Source: Hibiscus mutabilis
Taxonomy: Eukaryota; Streptophyta; Magnoliopsida; Malvales; Malvaceae
Assembly (NCBI GenBank): GCA_019671005.1
Contig: CM033721.1
Location: forward strand, 53,326,364-53,390,363
Length of the DNA: 64,000 nucleotides
Reading direction: 5' to 3'
Shown: one piece after another, positions 22,201 to 33,165 of the stretch
Numbering within the stretch: position 1 is the stretch's first letter
Layout: every line of letters begins with the position of its first letter
Position numbers and translations under genes: made by a program
The notes under the pieces: generated by a model
The model's database searches: none
What the model was told of the DNA's origin: nothing
What the model saw: the letters and a program-made list of their open reading frames with translations, nothing else

Positions 22201-23646
22201 ATCACTTGCCAATATAATTCATTATTAACCATGTACCTCACTATTTTTATATGCAAAAATTCAAAACTATCTCCAAAGCAACAAACCATGCATATCAACA
22301 AGTATTTCCACATACTTACATGGATCATTTACCAATGCATAAAAACCATTTTGTAAAAACTCCTATAAACCACCTTTAGACCATTTCAAAGCTGAAATCC
22401 ACGTTCTGACTCACCGACAACGCAAAGCTTTACTCATCGATCTGAAAGCAACCGTTCGAAGCCTCTAAAGCTTCACCAACAACTCTAGGATCACTCTCCT
22501 CTGTTTTAATCACATAACAATAGAGGATTAATGCATCATCATGCATTCATAATCCCAACAACACAACTCCTCCATTTCGCCCCACAAACACTTATCAAAC
22601 GCATTCCAAAAATAACCGAAAACACCTTCCAACTTAACCTAAACTCAACCCAAACTAACATCAATCCATCAATTAACATTAATTGGTATTCAAAAACAAT
22701 CCAAACCAATCCTTATATCTCCAGCAAACATTAAACCTCCACTACTTCTTAAAAACACATAACTAGCAACCTAGGAAATTAGAGATTCACAAAGCTTCAG
22801 GATTCCAATGCTAAAATCAATTAAATAATATTATTAAACATCAAAATATTGATTAAAACCAATCAAGAACTCAAAAAATAGATCCAATTCGAAAATGTTA
22901 TAAACTCATCAATTAAACCTTATTTAACCATATTCCATGATTAACTCATTAAAACTCAATATAAAACATTTATAAAGAGTCAAGAACTTGGGAATTTCAG
23001 TAAAGAACCTTATATTGATGAAGCTCACCCTCTAATAGATTGTTTCCCCCCTTAATTGGATTGGTTTACATGAGAAAAAAAATAAGGTTTTAACAGAAAA
23101 CCATCAATAATCCATTTAAAATCAAAAGATTAAAGAAAACAAGAATTTACCTAAAGATTTTGAAGAAGAACAAGTGTTTGGCTGGTGAGAATTTGAGAGA
23201 AAAATCCTTTTAGAGAAAGTTGGTTACATGAAATTTGTTTAAGCAATTAATTATAAAATTAACTTTCCCAACCTATTTATATTTTCCAAAACTCTTTTAA
23301 AAATGCCAACTAAGGGACAAAAGTCTGATATTAGACTTTGTACAAATAGCTCCTTAAAGATTCAAAGTTTTAACTCTTTTACAAAACAGTCACCAAAAAC
23401 AGTTTCCAATCTTTACATTTTAGTCACTAGACCAAAATGTCCAATTTATTAAACTCATTTTCAAAAATTGACTTTACCAAAAATGTCCATATAATAAATA
23501 ATGATTTTTAGACATTTCCGCAAAATTTTCTCACTCAAAAATATTGAATTCAATTTTAATCCCGAATCTAACTTGAATCTCTAACCCGGTCCATTGGACT
23601 GTCTAAACAACCTATAAACCTCTAGGCCCAAAATCGGGGTGTTACA
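19230..23646 (-). repeat. E3 5' LTR, interrupted by an A solo LTR
   Basis: On the plus strand it begins TGTAACCCCCTCGACCCGGCC and ends AAATCGGGGTGTTACA. About 3.2 kb remain after removing the A solo LTR 20952-22159 with one TSD copy. A cluster of CGTACCGATACG-like motifs lies at about 19660-19870. It inserted into the left LTR of E2: the E2 LTR resumes at 23647, matching 35588 onward. The small open frames within it show no similarity I recognise. Confidence 0.8.
20952..22159 (+). mobile_element. Family A solo LTR, TSD CCTAT
   Basis: TGATACATGCATGAGCGG to GCTACTCTATCA, 1208 bp, flanked by perfect CCTAT duplications at 20947-20951 and 22160-22164. It has the same structure as the 1212-bp LTRs of the full A elements. 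Short open frames in it are shared by all A LTRs and are not independent genes. It probably arose by LTR-LTR recombination after insertion. Confidence 0.93.
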
Positions 23647-24441
23647 CCTTTTTACACTCAATGATATCATTTATCAACTAGCAAGAATGAATTCATGTAA
23701 TTTAGGATTTCAACATAATTGATATAATTCATCTATAACTTAATGTTATCTATATATTCCTATACATTACAAAGCCATGATACATCACTTGCTTCAACCA
23801 AAATTGCTCAATCCATCATGCATGCATTCAAATTCAGATTCCTCTAACAATTCACAAGAAAGATTAGTACTTAAGACCTACCATTCGAATAGTTCAAATT
23901 TGCATTGTAAGATCATTCTCAAGCAAATCTAGCAATAACAATGCTCATGAAGTACACATAAAGCTAAATTCTCAATCTACAATTCAACTTTAAGAGTGAG
24001 TGAAAAATTGCTTACCCCCATCTCTAAGCCCTTCGAAGGATTTCTTAGGATAAATCCACAATTTGAAGCTTAACCAAATATTTGAACTAATTAACACTCA
24101 AATTTGCTTAGCTTTCTCTCTCTTTCTTCTTTCATCCATGGAGGTTCGGGATTTTGAGGAGGAATATGATAGTGTCTTTCTTCCTCTTCAAAACCGAGCT
24201 CCCCCAAATCACATGTCCTAATTTTGTGACATGTGTACAAACCATCATGTAAAATCCTTTTAGCATGCAATCCTTAGTTTCATAGAATTTTTGGTTTAGT
24301 CCTCTTGTAATTGGTCACCCACTTTTCCATTTCTTTAGTTCGGTCCTAAGATCACATAATTACAAATTCTAAATTTATCATGTATAATCAAAGCCTTTCT
24401 TCTAACATTATATATACACGTCTAAACCGGTATTTGGGACA
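23647..24441 (-). repeat. E2 3' LTR remnant
   Basis: It matches the outer part of the right E2 LTR (about 35588-36502), from the ACTCAATGA and TATCAACTAGCAAGAATG region to the end GGTATTTGGGACA. Its left part is displaced by the E3 LTR. The TA stretch that is 41 bp long in the other copy is only a short TATATATACAC here. Confidence 0.88.
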
Positions 24442-24453
24442 TTAGAATTCTCC

Positions 24454-25153
24454 TCACCTAAAAAGAAATTCATCCTTGAATTTACCTAAGGTAAAAAGAT
24501 GGGGATATTGATCCTTCATAGCTGCTTCGATTTCCCAAGTAGCCTCTTCAGATTTATGATTCTTCCAAAGTACTTTTTCAAGAGAAACAAATTTATTTTG
24601 AAGTCTTTTAACTTCACGATCAAGGGTTTGAACAGGTTCTTGTTCATAAGTCTGGATTGAGTTCCACTTCCTCGAGTTCTAACACATGGGAGGGATCTGA
24701 TCGATACTTACGAAGCATGGAGACATGGAATACATTATGAATCTTGTTGAATTCGCTAGGAAGAGCCCAACGATATGCAACAAGGCCAATCTTCTCAGTG
24801 ATTACAAAAGGTCCAATGAAGCGAAGACTAAGCTTTCCTTTCTTCCAAGATCTAAACACCTTTTTCCATAGAGAGACCTTTAAAACACTTTGTCTCCCAC
24901 TGTAAATTGTGCATCCCTTCTTTTGAGGTCAGCATAAGCTTTTTGCCTATCAAAGGTTTCTTTTAGTCTTTTATATATGATATGTACTTGTTCCTGAATT
25001 TCTCTAAGAAGTTCAAGTCCCAAAGCTTTGCTTTCTCCCAATTCAGAACAACACAGTGGAATTCTACATCTTCTTCCATATACTGCTTCAAACGGGGCCA
25101 TTTGAATGGATGACTGGAAGCTATTATTGTAGGCGAATTCAACCAAGGGTAAC
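24454..25153 (-). pseudogene. E2 integrase C-terminal half with chromodomain
   Basis: Minus-strand reading gives LPLVEFAYNN, MAPFEAVYGRRCRIPLCCSE and the basic region of the integrase core end. The C-terminal module follows (KLSLRFIGPFVITEKIG, IHNVFHVSMLRKY). After a frameshift near 24645 comes a chromodomain: EPVQTLDREVKRLQNKF, VLWKNHKSEEATWEIE and DQYPHLFT. The stop is at 24454-24456, just inside the 3' LTR boundary. A chromodomain at the integrase C terminus directs insertion to particular chromatin and defines this as a chromovirus, Tekay-like by sequence. Upstream coding is removed at 25153 by the chimeric insertion. Confidence 0.9.
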
Positions 25154-25722
25154 TGATACGGAAGCTAGGATCCAAAAATTACCTCAAAATCTAGGAACCC
25201 TCTAGATCACAATTAATCTAGCAAACTCACTAATATGATATGAGAAAACCCCAAACTCCACGTTCAGCAAACCGATAATAAAGCATGATCTTGATGTAGA
25301 AAACGAGATAGGATGAATTTGATGGTGGCGGTGTTGGATAGATTTGTCCTTGGCACCCTCCTAATCGCAATTGAATAGGCAAACATCTGCAAACGGCACG
25401 AATCTCTCCGATGAATGGATGATGACGAGATAGATGTTGTAGGATATTTTGTCCTCGGCACCCTCTTAGACGCGATTATCTAAGCAAGCAACCTCAAGCG
25501 GCTCTAACCCACCCTCCTAGATGCAATTACCTAGGCAAGCAAGAGTGTGAAGATGATCTCCATTGCAAGAACTTGACGAACTTACGTTGAAGAAGACTTA
25601 TGATACGAAAAATAACAAGGCAAATCTATCTACCTTGAAAATAAAATGGCCCATGGCCAAAGGTTTTTGCAACTCATAAATTCATGATGTTGTTCTTATT
25701 AGTGAAGCAAATTGCCTTGAAA

Positions 25723-26279
25723 ATACATGCATGAGCGGGGTCAAATTACTCATATTGGACAAGAAGCTGAATTTGTTCGATGCAAACAATAAAAGCCAAA
25801 ACAGTGCATGCATAGGAGGTCAAAAACGATGCATCTTGGACAAGAAATTGAATCTGTTTGTAAAGTCTGGAAAGTCAGCCAACTTGCAACGAGTTCTTGC
25901 TTGCCAAGGTAATTGAGTCTAAGAGGGTGCCGAGGACAAAACAACATCAACAATTCACAAGCCATCTTCATCTTCAACTTTCACACCATCTTCCATAATT
26001 CCATAAACAAAGCTGGAATTTTTAGATTTGTTTTACCTATCTTCTTCTTAATCTTTTCTCATCTTTTTACTTATATTCTTATTTCTTATCATCTAATCCT
26101 TCATCTCGTCTTTCTTTCTTTAAATTTCCAGCCTTGAATCTGAAAAATTCAAGAAAATCCCTTCTCTTTTCTCTTGAATTTTCAGATCTGCCCAAACTTC
26201 CTTGATTGAGTCTAGAGCTCCTAGTTCTTGCAACAACTTGATTGAAGGCTTCCAAATCCAAGATTGCGCTACTCTATCA
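25723..26279 (+). repeat. Family A 5' LTR with 0.65-kb internal deletion
   Basis: It matches the A LTR from its third base (ATACATGCATGAGCGG) to ACTCTATCA, but only 557 bp instead of about 1212. The deletion lies near 25890, joining ACGAGTT to CTTGCTTGCC. The full LTR has two ACGAGTT-like words, so a short direct repeat probably mediated it. The missing part includes the TATA box. The first two terminal bases TG are absent. Confidence 0.85.
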
Positions 26280-26281
26280 TT

Positions 26282-26291
26282 TGGTATCAGA
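26282..26291 (+). other. Family A primer binding site (+ copy)
   Basis: TGGTATCAGA starts two bases after the LTR end. It fits tRNA-iMet over ten bases, then diverges (TTTGG). The minus-strand A copy has the same site at 41658-41667. Confidence 0.82.
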
Positions 26292-27136
26292 TTTGGGACG
26301 ATTCTTGGCAAAATTTTGGCGTTTTTGGGAAAAAACCTCGAAAATTAGGGAAAATTCGTCAAAACCAAATGAGTGAATTTTGAGCTGAAACTTTCCAGAT
26401 CAGATCTACACCATTGGTGGAGTCAGCACAAAAACTTTCAGAATTTTTGGAGTTCGGGAACACCTCGAACGAAGTGGATAAAGTTTCAGCCAAATTAGGG
26501 TTTTCCCCCTACTTTAACCCTATTTTCATTATTTTTTCTTCAATTTTCGTTATTTTCAGTTTATTTACCTTGTAAAAAGAAAAAAAGAGAAAAAAATAAA
26601 AAAAAAGAAAAAAGAAAAGAAAAGAAAGAAAAGTGAGAATGCTTATACCTAGCCACCAACCACCATCAAGAATCATCAAGATCACCACATCAACCACCGC
26701 AAGCATCACATTGAAGTGGATTCAACATTGGATTTCTTCCTTCAAGTTGTTTCTGGGTTTTGGGGTTATCATCTTTCTCTACTAATTTTTTTCTACTCTT
26801 AGTTTCTTAAGTTCCTTTGTTTTGCTTTTTCTTTCTTCTATTACGCAATTTAACGCCTTCTCTTTTCTGGTGTGAGTAGGACTAAAAGTTGCATTCCAAT
26901 CCTTCTTTCTTGCAACTATATTCAATTGGTGTCAAGCCTTTCATTGGACTCCTAGTACAATTAGGACTCATTGTTAGGATTATACTCTGATTGTAACTTG
27001 TTGACTTGTGGCAAGAAGGTCTTTAAAGAGCACGAGATCGGTTTACTTGCCTCGCTAAATATTTATTCCTTGGAGTGTTTAGTGAGATTTCTAGTTTTCT
27101 TTTGCTTTTCACCTTTTTAAATCTGAGTGTTTCAGG

Positions 27137-28417
27137 ATGTCAGAAACGAGTAACGACGAAGAACCACATGAAGTGACTCTTCAAGAAGTTTCGAATACTC
27201 TCAATAAACTTGAACGGATTGTAACCTCTTTGGCAGCCAAGCTTTTGCACACCGATACAGTCGTAACCGCAATCACTCAAACCATAGGGAGATTAGAAAC
27301 CACTGCAATTGCAAGCGATACTGAAGAGCCTAGGCGTCCAAATCTTGTTCCTATTCAGAATAGACGCCAAAACCCCCTGCATGGGCACAATCCTCGCATA
27401 GAGCCGAGACGAGCAACAAACACCTTAGCCAAACCAAAAATCACTGTACCGCCTTTTCAAGGAAGGTATGACCTTGATGCTTATTGTGACTGGGAAAATC
27501 GAGTTGATCTTCTATTCGAGCATTATCAATGTCCCGAAGAGGATCAAGTTCCACTGTTGACTCTCAAATTCACTGAATATGCATCCATTTGGTGGTCCCA
27601 ATTGGTCCGCAATCGGCGTCTCAATAGAGAAGCCAAGATAACCTCATGGGGAGAACTTAAAAAAGTCATGCGAGAATGATTTGTTCCCCCATTATATCAA
27701 CGAGAGATCAAACAAAAGTTACAAAGGATCTGACAAGGCTGCAGAACTGTTGATGAGTATCTCAAAGAAATGGAATCATTGATGCAAAAAGCTGACATAC
27801 AAGAGGATGAAGAGGATACAATGACTAGGTTTGTTATCAGACTCAATGACAACATTCTTGAGGTACTTGAACTCAAAACCTACTACACCCTTCAAGAGGC
27901 ATTCCAATCCGCCATGACAATCGAAAAGCGCATCAAAGATCGACAACGATATCGACAGAAGAATTATCACTATGACAGAGGTACCACTCAACCTTTATCT
28001 CATTCTAATTCTTCTAAACCTTTGCTCGACTCAAGTAGACCAAAGCAGAAAATTGAAACATCCAAGTCACTGGATAAAACCAAGACAAAAATCCTCATGT
28101 TGACGGATAACACACAAACACTCAAACAAGAGGATAATGATAATGAACACATTAGACAAGATGACAATGCTTCTAATCCCTCATGTGAAGTAGTAGGTCC
28201 ACTTGCTATACTCTCATCACCTCCCCACAAAAAAAGTAAGTGTAATTCTAACCCTTCATTTGATTCTTGTCCTATCATTCCGTTAGAAACACTTTCTCCT
28301 CTACAGAAATTGTACATTGATGATAAATTTTATGAGAGGGATATGGGATGTGAAAAGCAAAAGACTAGAGTAAAGAGGCCGAGAGTGAAAAAAGTCAAAT
28401 TAACGGCCCAAATTTGA
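27137..28417 (+). pseudogene. Family A Gag (+ copy) with two in-frame TGA stops
   Basis: One frame runs from ATG at 27137 (MSETSNDEEPHEVTLQEVSN) to TGA at 28415-28417, about 426 codons. An N-terminal helical segment (LNKLERIVTSL) is followed by the gag capsid domain: KITVPPFQGRYDLDAYCDWE, EYASIWWSQLVRNRRLNRE, VPPLYQREIKQKLQ, DEYLKEMESLMQ. Internal TGA codons at 27677-27679 and 27731-27733 replace CGA in the other A copy; both are C-to-T changes at CpG, as expected for methylated DNA. The C-terminal third is polar and rich in S, K and D, ends with KKPRVKK-like basic residues, and has no zinc knuckle. No protease or polymerase follows. Confidence 0.88.
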
Positions 28418-28944
28418 TGAGTGAAAATACATATGAGGTAAAAGTCACACAAAGCCCAAAAGAAAAAGACAAGAAAAAGAACGCGATGAGTGATTTTGTT
28501 TTGACTAATCCTTACAAATGTTCGAGTAGTGCTGTCTTATTTTTTCAGGATTTTGTTGAACCATTGAGAGGAGCTCAATTAGATCAATCCACATACAACA
28601 AAGAAGCCTTTTCAATTGAAGTTGATGATTGTTCTCTCATTGCTGATTTAGATTCGAGGACGAATCCTTTTGAGGAGTGGGGGAATGATACATGCATGAG
28701 CGGGGTCAAATTACTCATATTGGACAAGAAGCTGAATTTGTTCGATGCAAACAATAAAAGCCAAAACAGTGCACGCATAGGAGGTCAAAAACGATGCATC
28801 TTGGACAAGAAATTGAATCTGTTTGTAAAGTCTGGAAAGTCATCCATCTTGAAACGAGTTTTTGGATGGGATCCGGGCATTTCTGAGTCAGGCTGTCTTC
28901 TAACAAATTGTCCATCATTCAGTTACCATTCCAACGCATCTTGA
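28417..28944 (+). CDS. Family A ORF2, small protein crossing into the 3' LTR, function unknown
   Basis: The frame opens at ATG 28417, overlapping the last base of the gag stop (TGATG), and runs 175 codons. The first about 90 residues (SENTYEVKVTQSPKEKDKKK, then FVLTNPYKCSSSAVLFFQDF, then a CSLIADLDSRTNPFEEWGND end) lie in the internal region. The rest is encoded by the LTR. The NPFEE-GND end resembles the tail after integrase in CRM-type polyproteins, so this may be the remnant of pol joined to gag by a large deletion. The minus-strand copy keeps the same frame open, but its start codon is GTG. I see no catalytic motif. Translation is unproven. Confidence 0.5.
   Translation: MSENTYEVKVTQSPKEKDKKKNAMSDFVLTNPYKCSSSAVLFFQDFVEPLRGAQLDQSTYNKEAFSIEVDDCSLIADLDSRTNPFEEWGNDTCMSGVKLLILDKKLNLFDANNKSQNSARIGGQKRCILDKKLNLFVKSGKSSILKRVFGWDPGISESGCLLTNCPSFSYHSNAS
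28671..28685 (+). other. Family A polypurine tract (+ copy)
   Basis: TGAGGAGTGGGGGAA directly precedes the LTR start TGATACATG. The minus-strand A copy (39281 onward) and B (57604 onward) have the same tract. Confidence 0.85.
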
Positions 28945-29897
28945 AACGCGTCAATCGGACATCAGGAACTCAAGATACGTTCAATTTACTGAAGACTGCG
29001 AATGCAGAAAACTGGACACGGGATTATTACGGGATTTTGTAAAATTCAGCCCAAAAGCTAACATATAAGGCTTTGGACGAATTAAACATAGCCCAATATA
29101 TTTATTATCATTTAAATTGATGTTTTTAGGGTTTTATATACTTTAGGAACCAGCCACCCAGCCCTTATCAGCTTATCACTTGCCTTATCACCCTATTCCT
29201 TGCCACACAAGCACAAGGAGTTTAAAGGCTGTTATTTTTTTATTATTTTTAATTGGATTAGGTTTTCCTTGTTTTAGTAGAAGTTAAATTACTTTGTCTA
29301 TCCTTCACCTATAAAAGGATGAAGCCTCCATCATTGTAAGATAGATTTTCTTTGATTTATGAAATATTTAGTTTGTTTTTGCAAGTGCTGATTGCTTGTG
29401 CCTTCGAAGTCTTCTTCAACATAAGTTCGACGAGTTCTTATGAGGGAGATCATCTTCACACTCTTGCTTGCCTAGATAATCGCGTCTAGGAGGGTGGGTT
29501 AGAGCCGCTTGAGGTTGCTTGCTTAGATAATTGAGTCTAAGAGGGTGCCGAGGACAAAACAACATCAGCAATTCACAAGCCATCTTCATCTTCAACCTTC
29601 ACACCATCTTCCATAATTCCATAAACAAAGCTGGAATTTTTAGATTTGTTTTACCTATCTTCTTCTTAATCTTTTCTCATCTTTTTACTTATATTCTTAT
29701 TTCTTATCATTTAATCCTTCATCTCGTCTTTCTTTCTTTAAATTTCCAGCCTTGAATCTGAAAAATTCAAGAAAATCCCTTCTCTTTTCTCTTGAATTTT
29801 CAGATCTGCCCAAACTTCCTTGATTGAGTCTAGAGCTCCTAGTTCTTGCAACAACTTGATTGCAGGCTTCCAAATTCAAGATTGTGCTACTCTATCA
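28686..29897 (+). repeat. Family A 3' LTR (+ copy)
   Basis: TGATACATGCATGAGCGG to GCTACTCTATCA, 1212 bp. A TATA box (CTATAAAAGG) is at about 29310-29317. Near its start a segment encoding ILDKKLNLF occurs twice within about 110 bp, a short internal duplication not seen in B. The right flank is TTGAG. Confidence 0.92.
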
Positions 29898-30430
29898 TTG
29901 AGGATCTCGATCTGAGATTATGGAGGTAGGAACATTGTGAAAACGTATCATTTCTCGGATATATAGCTCGGCTAACTGTTCCAAACTTAAGCTCATTCGA
30001 ATAGGTATGTAATAGCTATCTTAGAAAATTTATCGATTATCAACCAAACTGCATCATTCTTCCTTAGAGATAAAGGTAAACTACTTGCAAATTCCATAGG
30101 TATACGATCTCACTTCAATTGAGGTAGCTCAATGGGTTGTAAAAGTCCCGTAGAAACTTGATGTTCAACTTTAACCTTCTGACAGGTTAAACACTTGGAT
30201 ACAAACTCTGTAATAGCACACTTCATTCCTCACCACCAATACAACTCCTTCAAATCCTTATACATCTTGACAAATCCGAGATGAATCGAAAATGGACTAC
30301 TATGAGCTTCCTGAAGCATTCCCCTCTTAAGGGCTTCATCATTGGCTACACAAACTCTATTTCGAGAATAGAGTAAACCATTAGAATTCAGAGAAAAGTC
30401 TGAATTAAGTTCATCTTTTAACTTAAGCAA
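29898..30430 (-). pseudogene. E2 integrase N-terminal half
   Basis: Minus-strand reading: a linker with NGLLYSRNRVCVANDEALKR, the zinc-site half EAHSSPFSIHLGFVKMYKDL, then in shifted frames CLTCQKVKVEHQ and the core start LPLSLRKNDAVWLIIDKFSK. It continues to LAELYIREMI and SDRDPQ at 29898, where the chimeric insertion begins. The first catalytic Asp region is degraded and the last catalytic Glu is in the missing segment. This half and 24454-25153 were one gene. Confidence 0.85.
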
Positions 30431-30485
30431 GATATTTCGAAGCTCAGGATTTGATTGCTAAAGAGTCTTGATTCTTGAAATCAAG

Positions 30486-31960
30486 TCAGATTGAACATGA
30501 AGTTCGGCCAAAAAGCTTTTGATTCTTTTGTAGACTAAAATGAGAATTGATTACAGTAGGAGCAATCGAATGTTTGCAACTGAGTGCATCAACCACCATA
30601 TTTGCTTTTCCCAGATGATAGTCAATGACTAAATCATAATCTTTAAGTAGCTCCATCCACCTTCCTTGTCTCAGGTTTAATTCTTTTTGAGTCAAGAGGT
30701 ATTTAAGACTTGTATGATATGTGAACAAATACCACTTCTCTCTAAAGAGATAGTGTTTCCAAATTTTAAGGGCGAAAACGATAGTAGCAAGTTTAAGATC
30801 ATGAGTCTGATAGCTCAATTCATGAGGTTCAATTGCCGAGAAGCATAGACCACCACTTTTCCTTCTTGCATAAGTACACATCCTAATCCAAGACGAGATG
30901 CATCATTGAAGACTGTAAAATCTTTTGCCGATCAGGTTGTGTCAAAACTGGAGTATGAGTAAGCACTTGCTTCAACTGATCAAAACTTCTTTGTTGGCTT
31001 TCCAACAAAACAAAAGGTACATCCTTTCAAAGGAGTTTGGTTAAAAGAGTAGCTAAGATGGAAAATCCTTTAATAAACCTCCAGTAATAACCGACTAACC
31101 CTAGGAAGCTTCTAACTTCACCAATATTCCTTGGAGGTCACCAATCAACAACGACTAAATTTTCTTAGGATCGACTTTAATCATTTCTGTAGATATAACA
31201 TGGCCAAGGAAAGGACACTTCAGACAATTAAAATTCACATTTGTTGAATTTGCATGGAGTTCATTATCTCGAAGAATTTGTAAAACAATTCGAAGGTTTT
31301 TCGAATGTTCATCCTTATCTTTGAAATAAATGAGAATATTATCGATGAAGACAACCACAAACTTGTCCAAATAAGGCTTAAAGACTCAGTTCATAAGAAC
31401 CATAAAAGTAGCTAGAGCACTTGTTAAGCTAAAAAGCATTACGAGAAACTCATAGTGACCATATTGAGTCCTAAATGCAATTTTAGGAACATGTAATTCT
31501 TTGACTTTCATCTGATAATATCCTGACCGAAGATCGATCTTCGAAAACACCGTAACATCCTTAAGCTGATAAAAAAATCTTCAATTCTCAATAAAGGATA
31601 TTTATTTTTAATCGTGAACTTATTCAATTGCCGATAGTTGATGCAAAGCCTCATCGATCCATATTTCTTGTTTATAAACAACACCAGACTCCCCAAGGAG
31701 ATGAACTAAGTTTAAAGAAACCTTTATCTTGTAGGTCTTGCAACCAATTCTTCAGTTCTTTAAGTTCGACCAGAGCCATCCGGTAGGAAGTGATGGAAAC
31801 TGGATTGGATCTAGGTTGAACTTCAATTCCAAACTCCATTTCTTGTGTAGGAGGTAATCTCGGAAGTTCCTCGGGAAATACGTTAGGAAATTTAGAAATA
31901 GTTAGGATAGATTCAAGAGTGAGTTTAGTCTTACATATTTCAAATATGGCAGCAAACACA
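30486..31960 (-). pseudogene. E2 reverse transcriptase and RNase H, multiply broken
   Basis: RNase H is in 30486-30881 (CTYARRKSGGLCFSAIEPHE, YLFREKWYLFTYHTSLKYLL, DYHLGKANMVVDALSC). RT pieces are 31155-31370, with the catalytic motif as FIDN rather than FIDD (VVVFIDNILIYF); 31508-31696 (MRLCINYRQLN); and 31672-31959 (FPNVFPEELPRLPP, VELKELKNWLQDLQDKGF). Several frameshifts separate them. The Asp-to-Asn change alone would abolish polymerase activity. The order RT then RNase H agrees with E2 being a gypsy element. Confidence 0.87.
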
Positions 31961-31989
31961 AAATCTTATTCAAAGGGTTTCTTATCTAA

Positions 31990-33011
31990 CAAGAGTATGG
32001 ATTCTTTCCCTAATCCATATAGAAAAAGACTTTCTTAGAACAATCTACCCAAGCTTGGTGTTTTCCTAACTAGTCTAACCGCAAAATTAAGATCAAATTC
32101 ATTAAAAGGTAGGGCTAACAGATCTGCAGGAAAAAGAATGCCTTGAATAAACAAAGAACAATTCATATATACTCGATCGACAATAACCATATCCCCTAAA
32201 GGATTAGTGGCAACCAAATTATAGTTTGTGGTTTCATAACTCAAATTAAAATTTTCAATCAGGGTAGAACAAATGAAGGGATGAGCTGAGCCAGAGTCAA
32301 ACAAAGCATAAACAAGGTTTGTATATAATTTGATTGTACGTACTATGACATCAGGGGAGTCTTCCTCCTTAAAATACCCAGACCCGTATTTGCAATACTT
32401 GCAGAGATCACTAACATACTGCTCTATAGGCCTGCCTCCTTGCTTCATATACAAGAAACATCTTCTATATTCAGCAAGATATTTCTCACTTATGTATTTC
32501 TTCCAAAATTCCTTAAGGGATAATTCCCAAGTAAAGACATTAGCTGTAGTAGCAAGGGTTGTATTTTCCATCAGCTTAGGGCCTCATCAACTAAAAGAGC
32601 TAAGGAACACTCAAGTTTGTGTTCATTAAAACATTGCAATTGTTTGGTTAATATCCTAATAATGATCTCTAACCAGTCTTTAGCTACTTCTGAGTTTTCA
32701 TTGTCATCAGCACCCGTGAACGTATAAGTTCGATGTTGAGCCAATTTATCTATCAGAGCCCTTGTTAACACGACTACATGAGGAGTGGAAGGAGTTGGAG
32801 GGTTTTTTCTTAAGGAGGTAACTAACTGATCAAACGTCTCCTTCATGCTGAGAAGACACTCCCGTTGTACGGGATAAATTGAATGAGCTTCCTACTGAGG
32901 TTTAGCGGTCTTTTGGGGCTCTTAATGCTCCTAGATTATTCTTATGCTTCCTTCTTCATTGGAGGAGCCAGTCAGGCTCTCGTTATTTTCGCCGAAATGT
33001 GACTCGGACAT
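31990..33011 (-). pseudogene. E2 Gag fused to protease by internal deletion
   Basis: The likely start is near 33011 (MSESHFGENNESLTG). Gag pieces are 32571-32846 (MKETFDQLVTSLRKN; LAQHRTYTFTGADDNENSEV) and 32035-32571. The latter runs from MKQGGRPIEQYVSDLCKYCK directly into VYALFDSGSAHPFICSTLIE, the protease active site, in one open frame. Compared with E1, about 190 codons with the second half of capsid and both zinc knuckles are missing, joined at a short acidic repeat (KEED/EES). The fusion is therefore a deletion, not a normal Gag-Pro. Confidence 0.85.
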
Positions 33012-33154
33012 TTCTATAGACTAAATAAACATAAAATAAAGCTTACATCAAACATAGATCACAAGTACTTAACAAATTTAACTCCCATGTGGCATATATA
33101 ACAAATAATGATGCAACGAGACTCGGTTTAGTCCTAAAATCAACTAAACTCTAT

Positions 33155-33165
33155 CTTTGATACCA
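33155..33165 (-). other. E2 primer binding site
   Basis: TGGTATCAAAG on the minus strand, five bases from the LTR start TGTAACAACCC (33171). It fits the tRNA-Met site used by Tekay-type elements. Confidence 0.8.

Larger units (their letters stand above)
25154..29897 (+). mobile_element. Chimeric D/A composite insertion in E2 integrase
   Basis: Pieces in order: D LTR terminus 25154-about 25453 (TGATACGGAAGC onward); an A/B-type LTR fragment in minus orientation 25454-25609; about 50 bp not matched elsewhere (25611-25662); a D internal piece (25663-25716); then a family A element with a shortened 5' LTR (25723-26279), internal region and full 3' LTR (28686-29897). The outer flanks GTAAC and TTGAG do not match. 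E2 integrase lacks roughly 55 codons across the site (SDRDPQ on one side, LPLVEF on the other), so the event removed target DNA or followed a rearrangement. Confidence 0.8.

Noticed and set aside
25154..29897. A TSD for this chimera
   Set aside because: Flanks GTAAC and TTGAG do not match, and shifted pairings gave no 5-bp identity.
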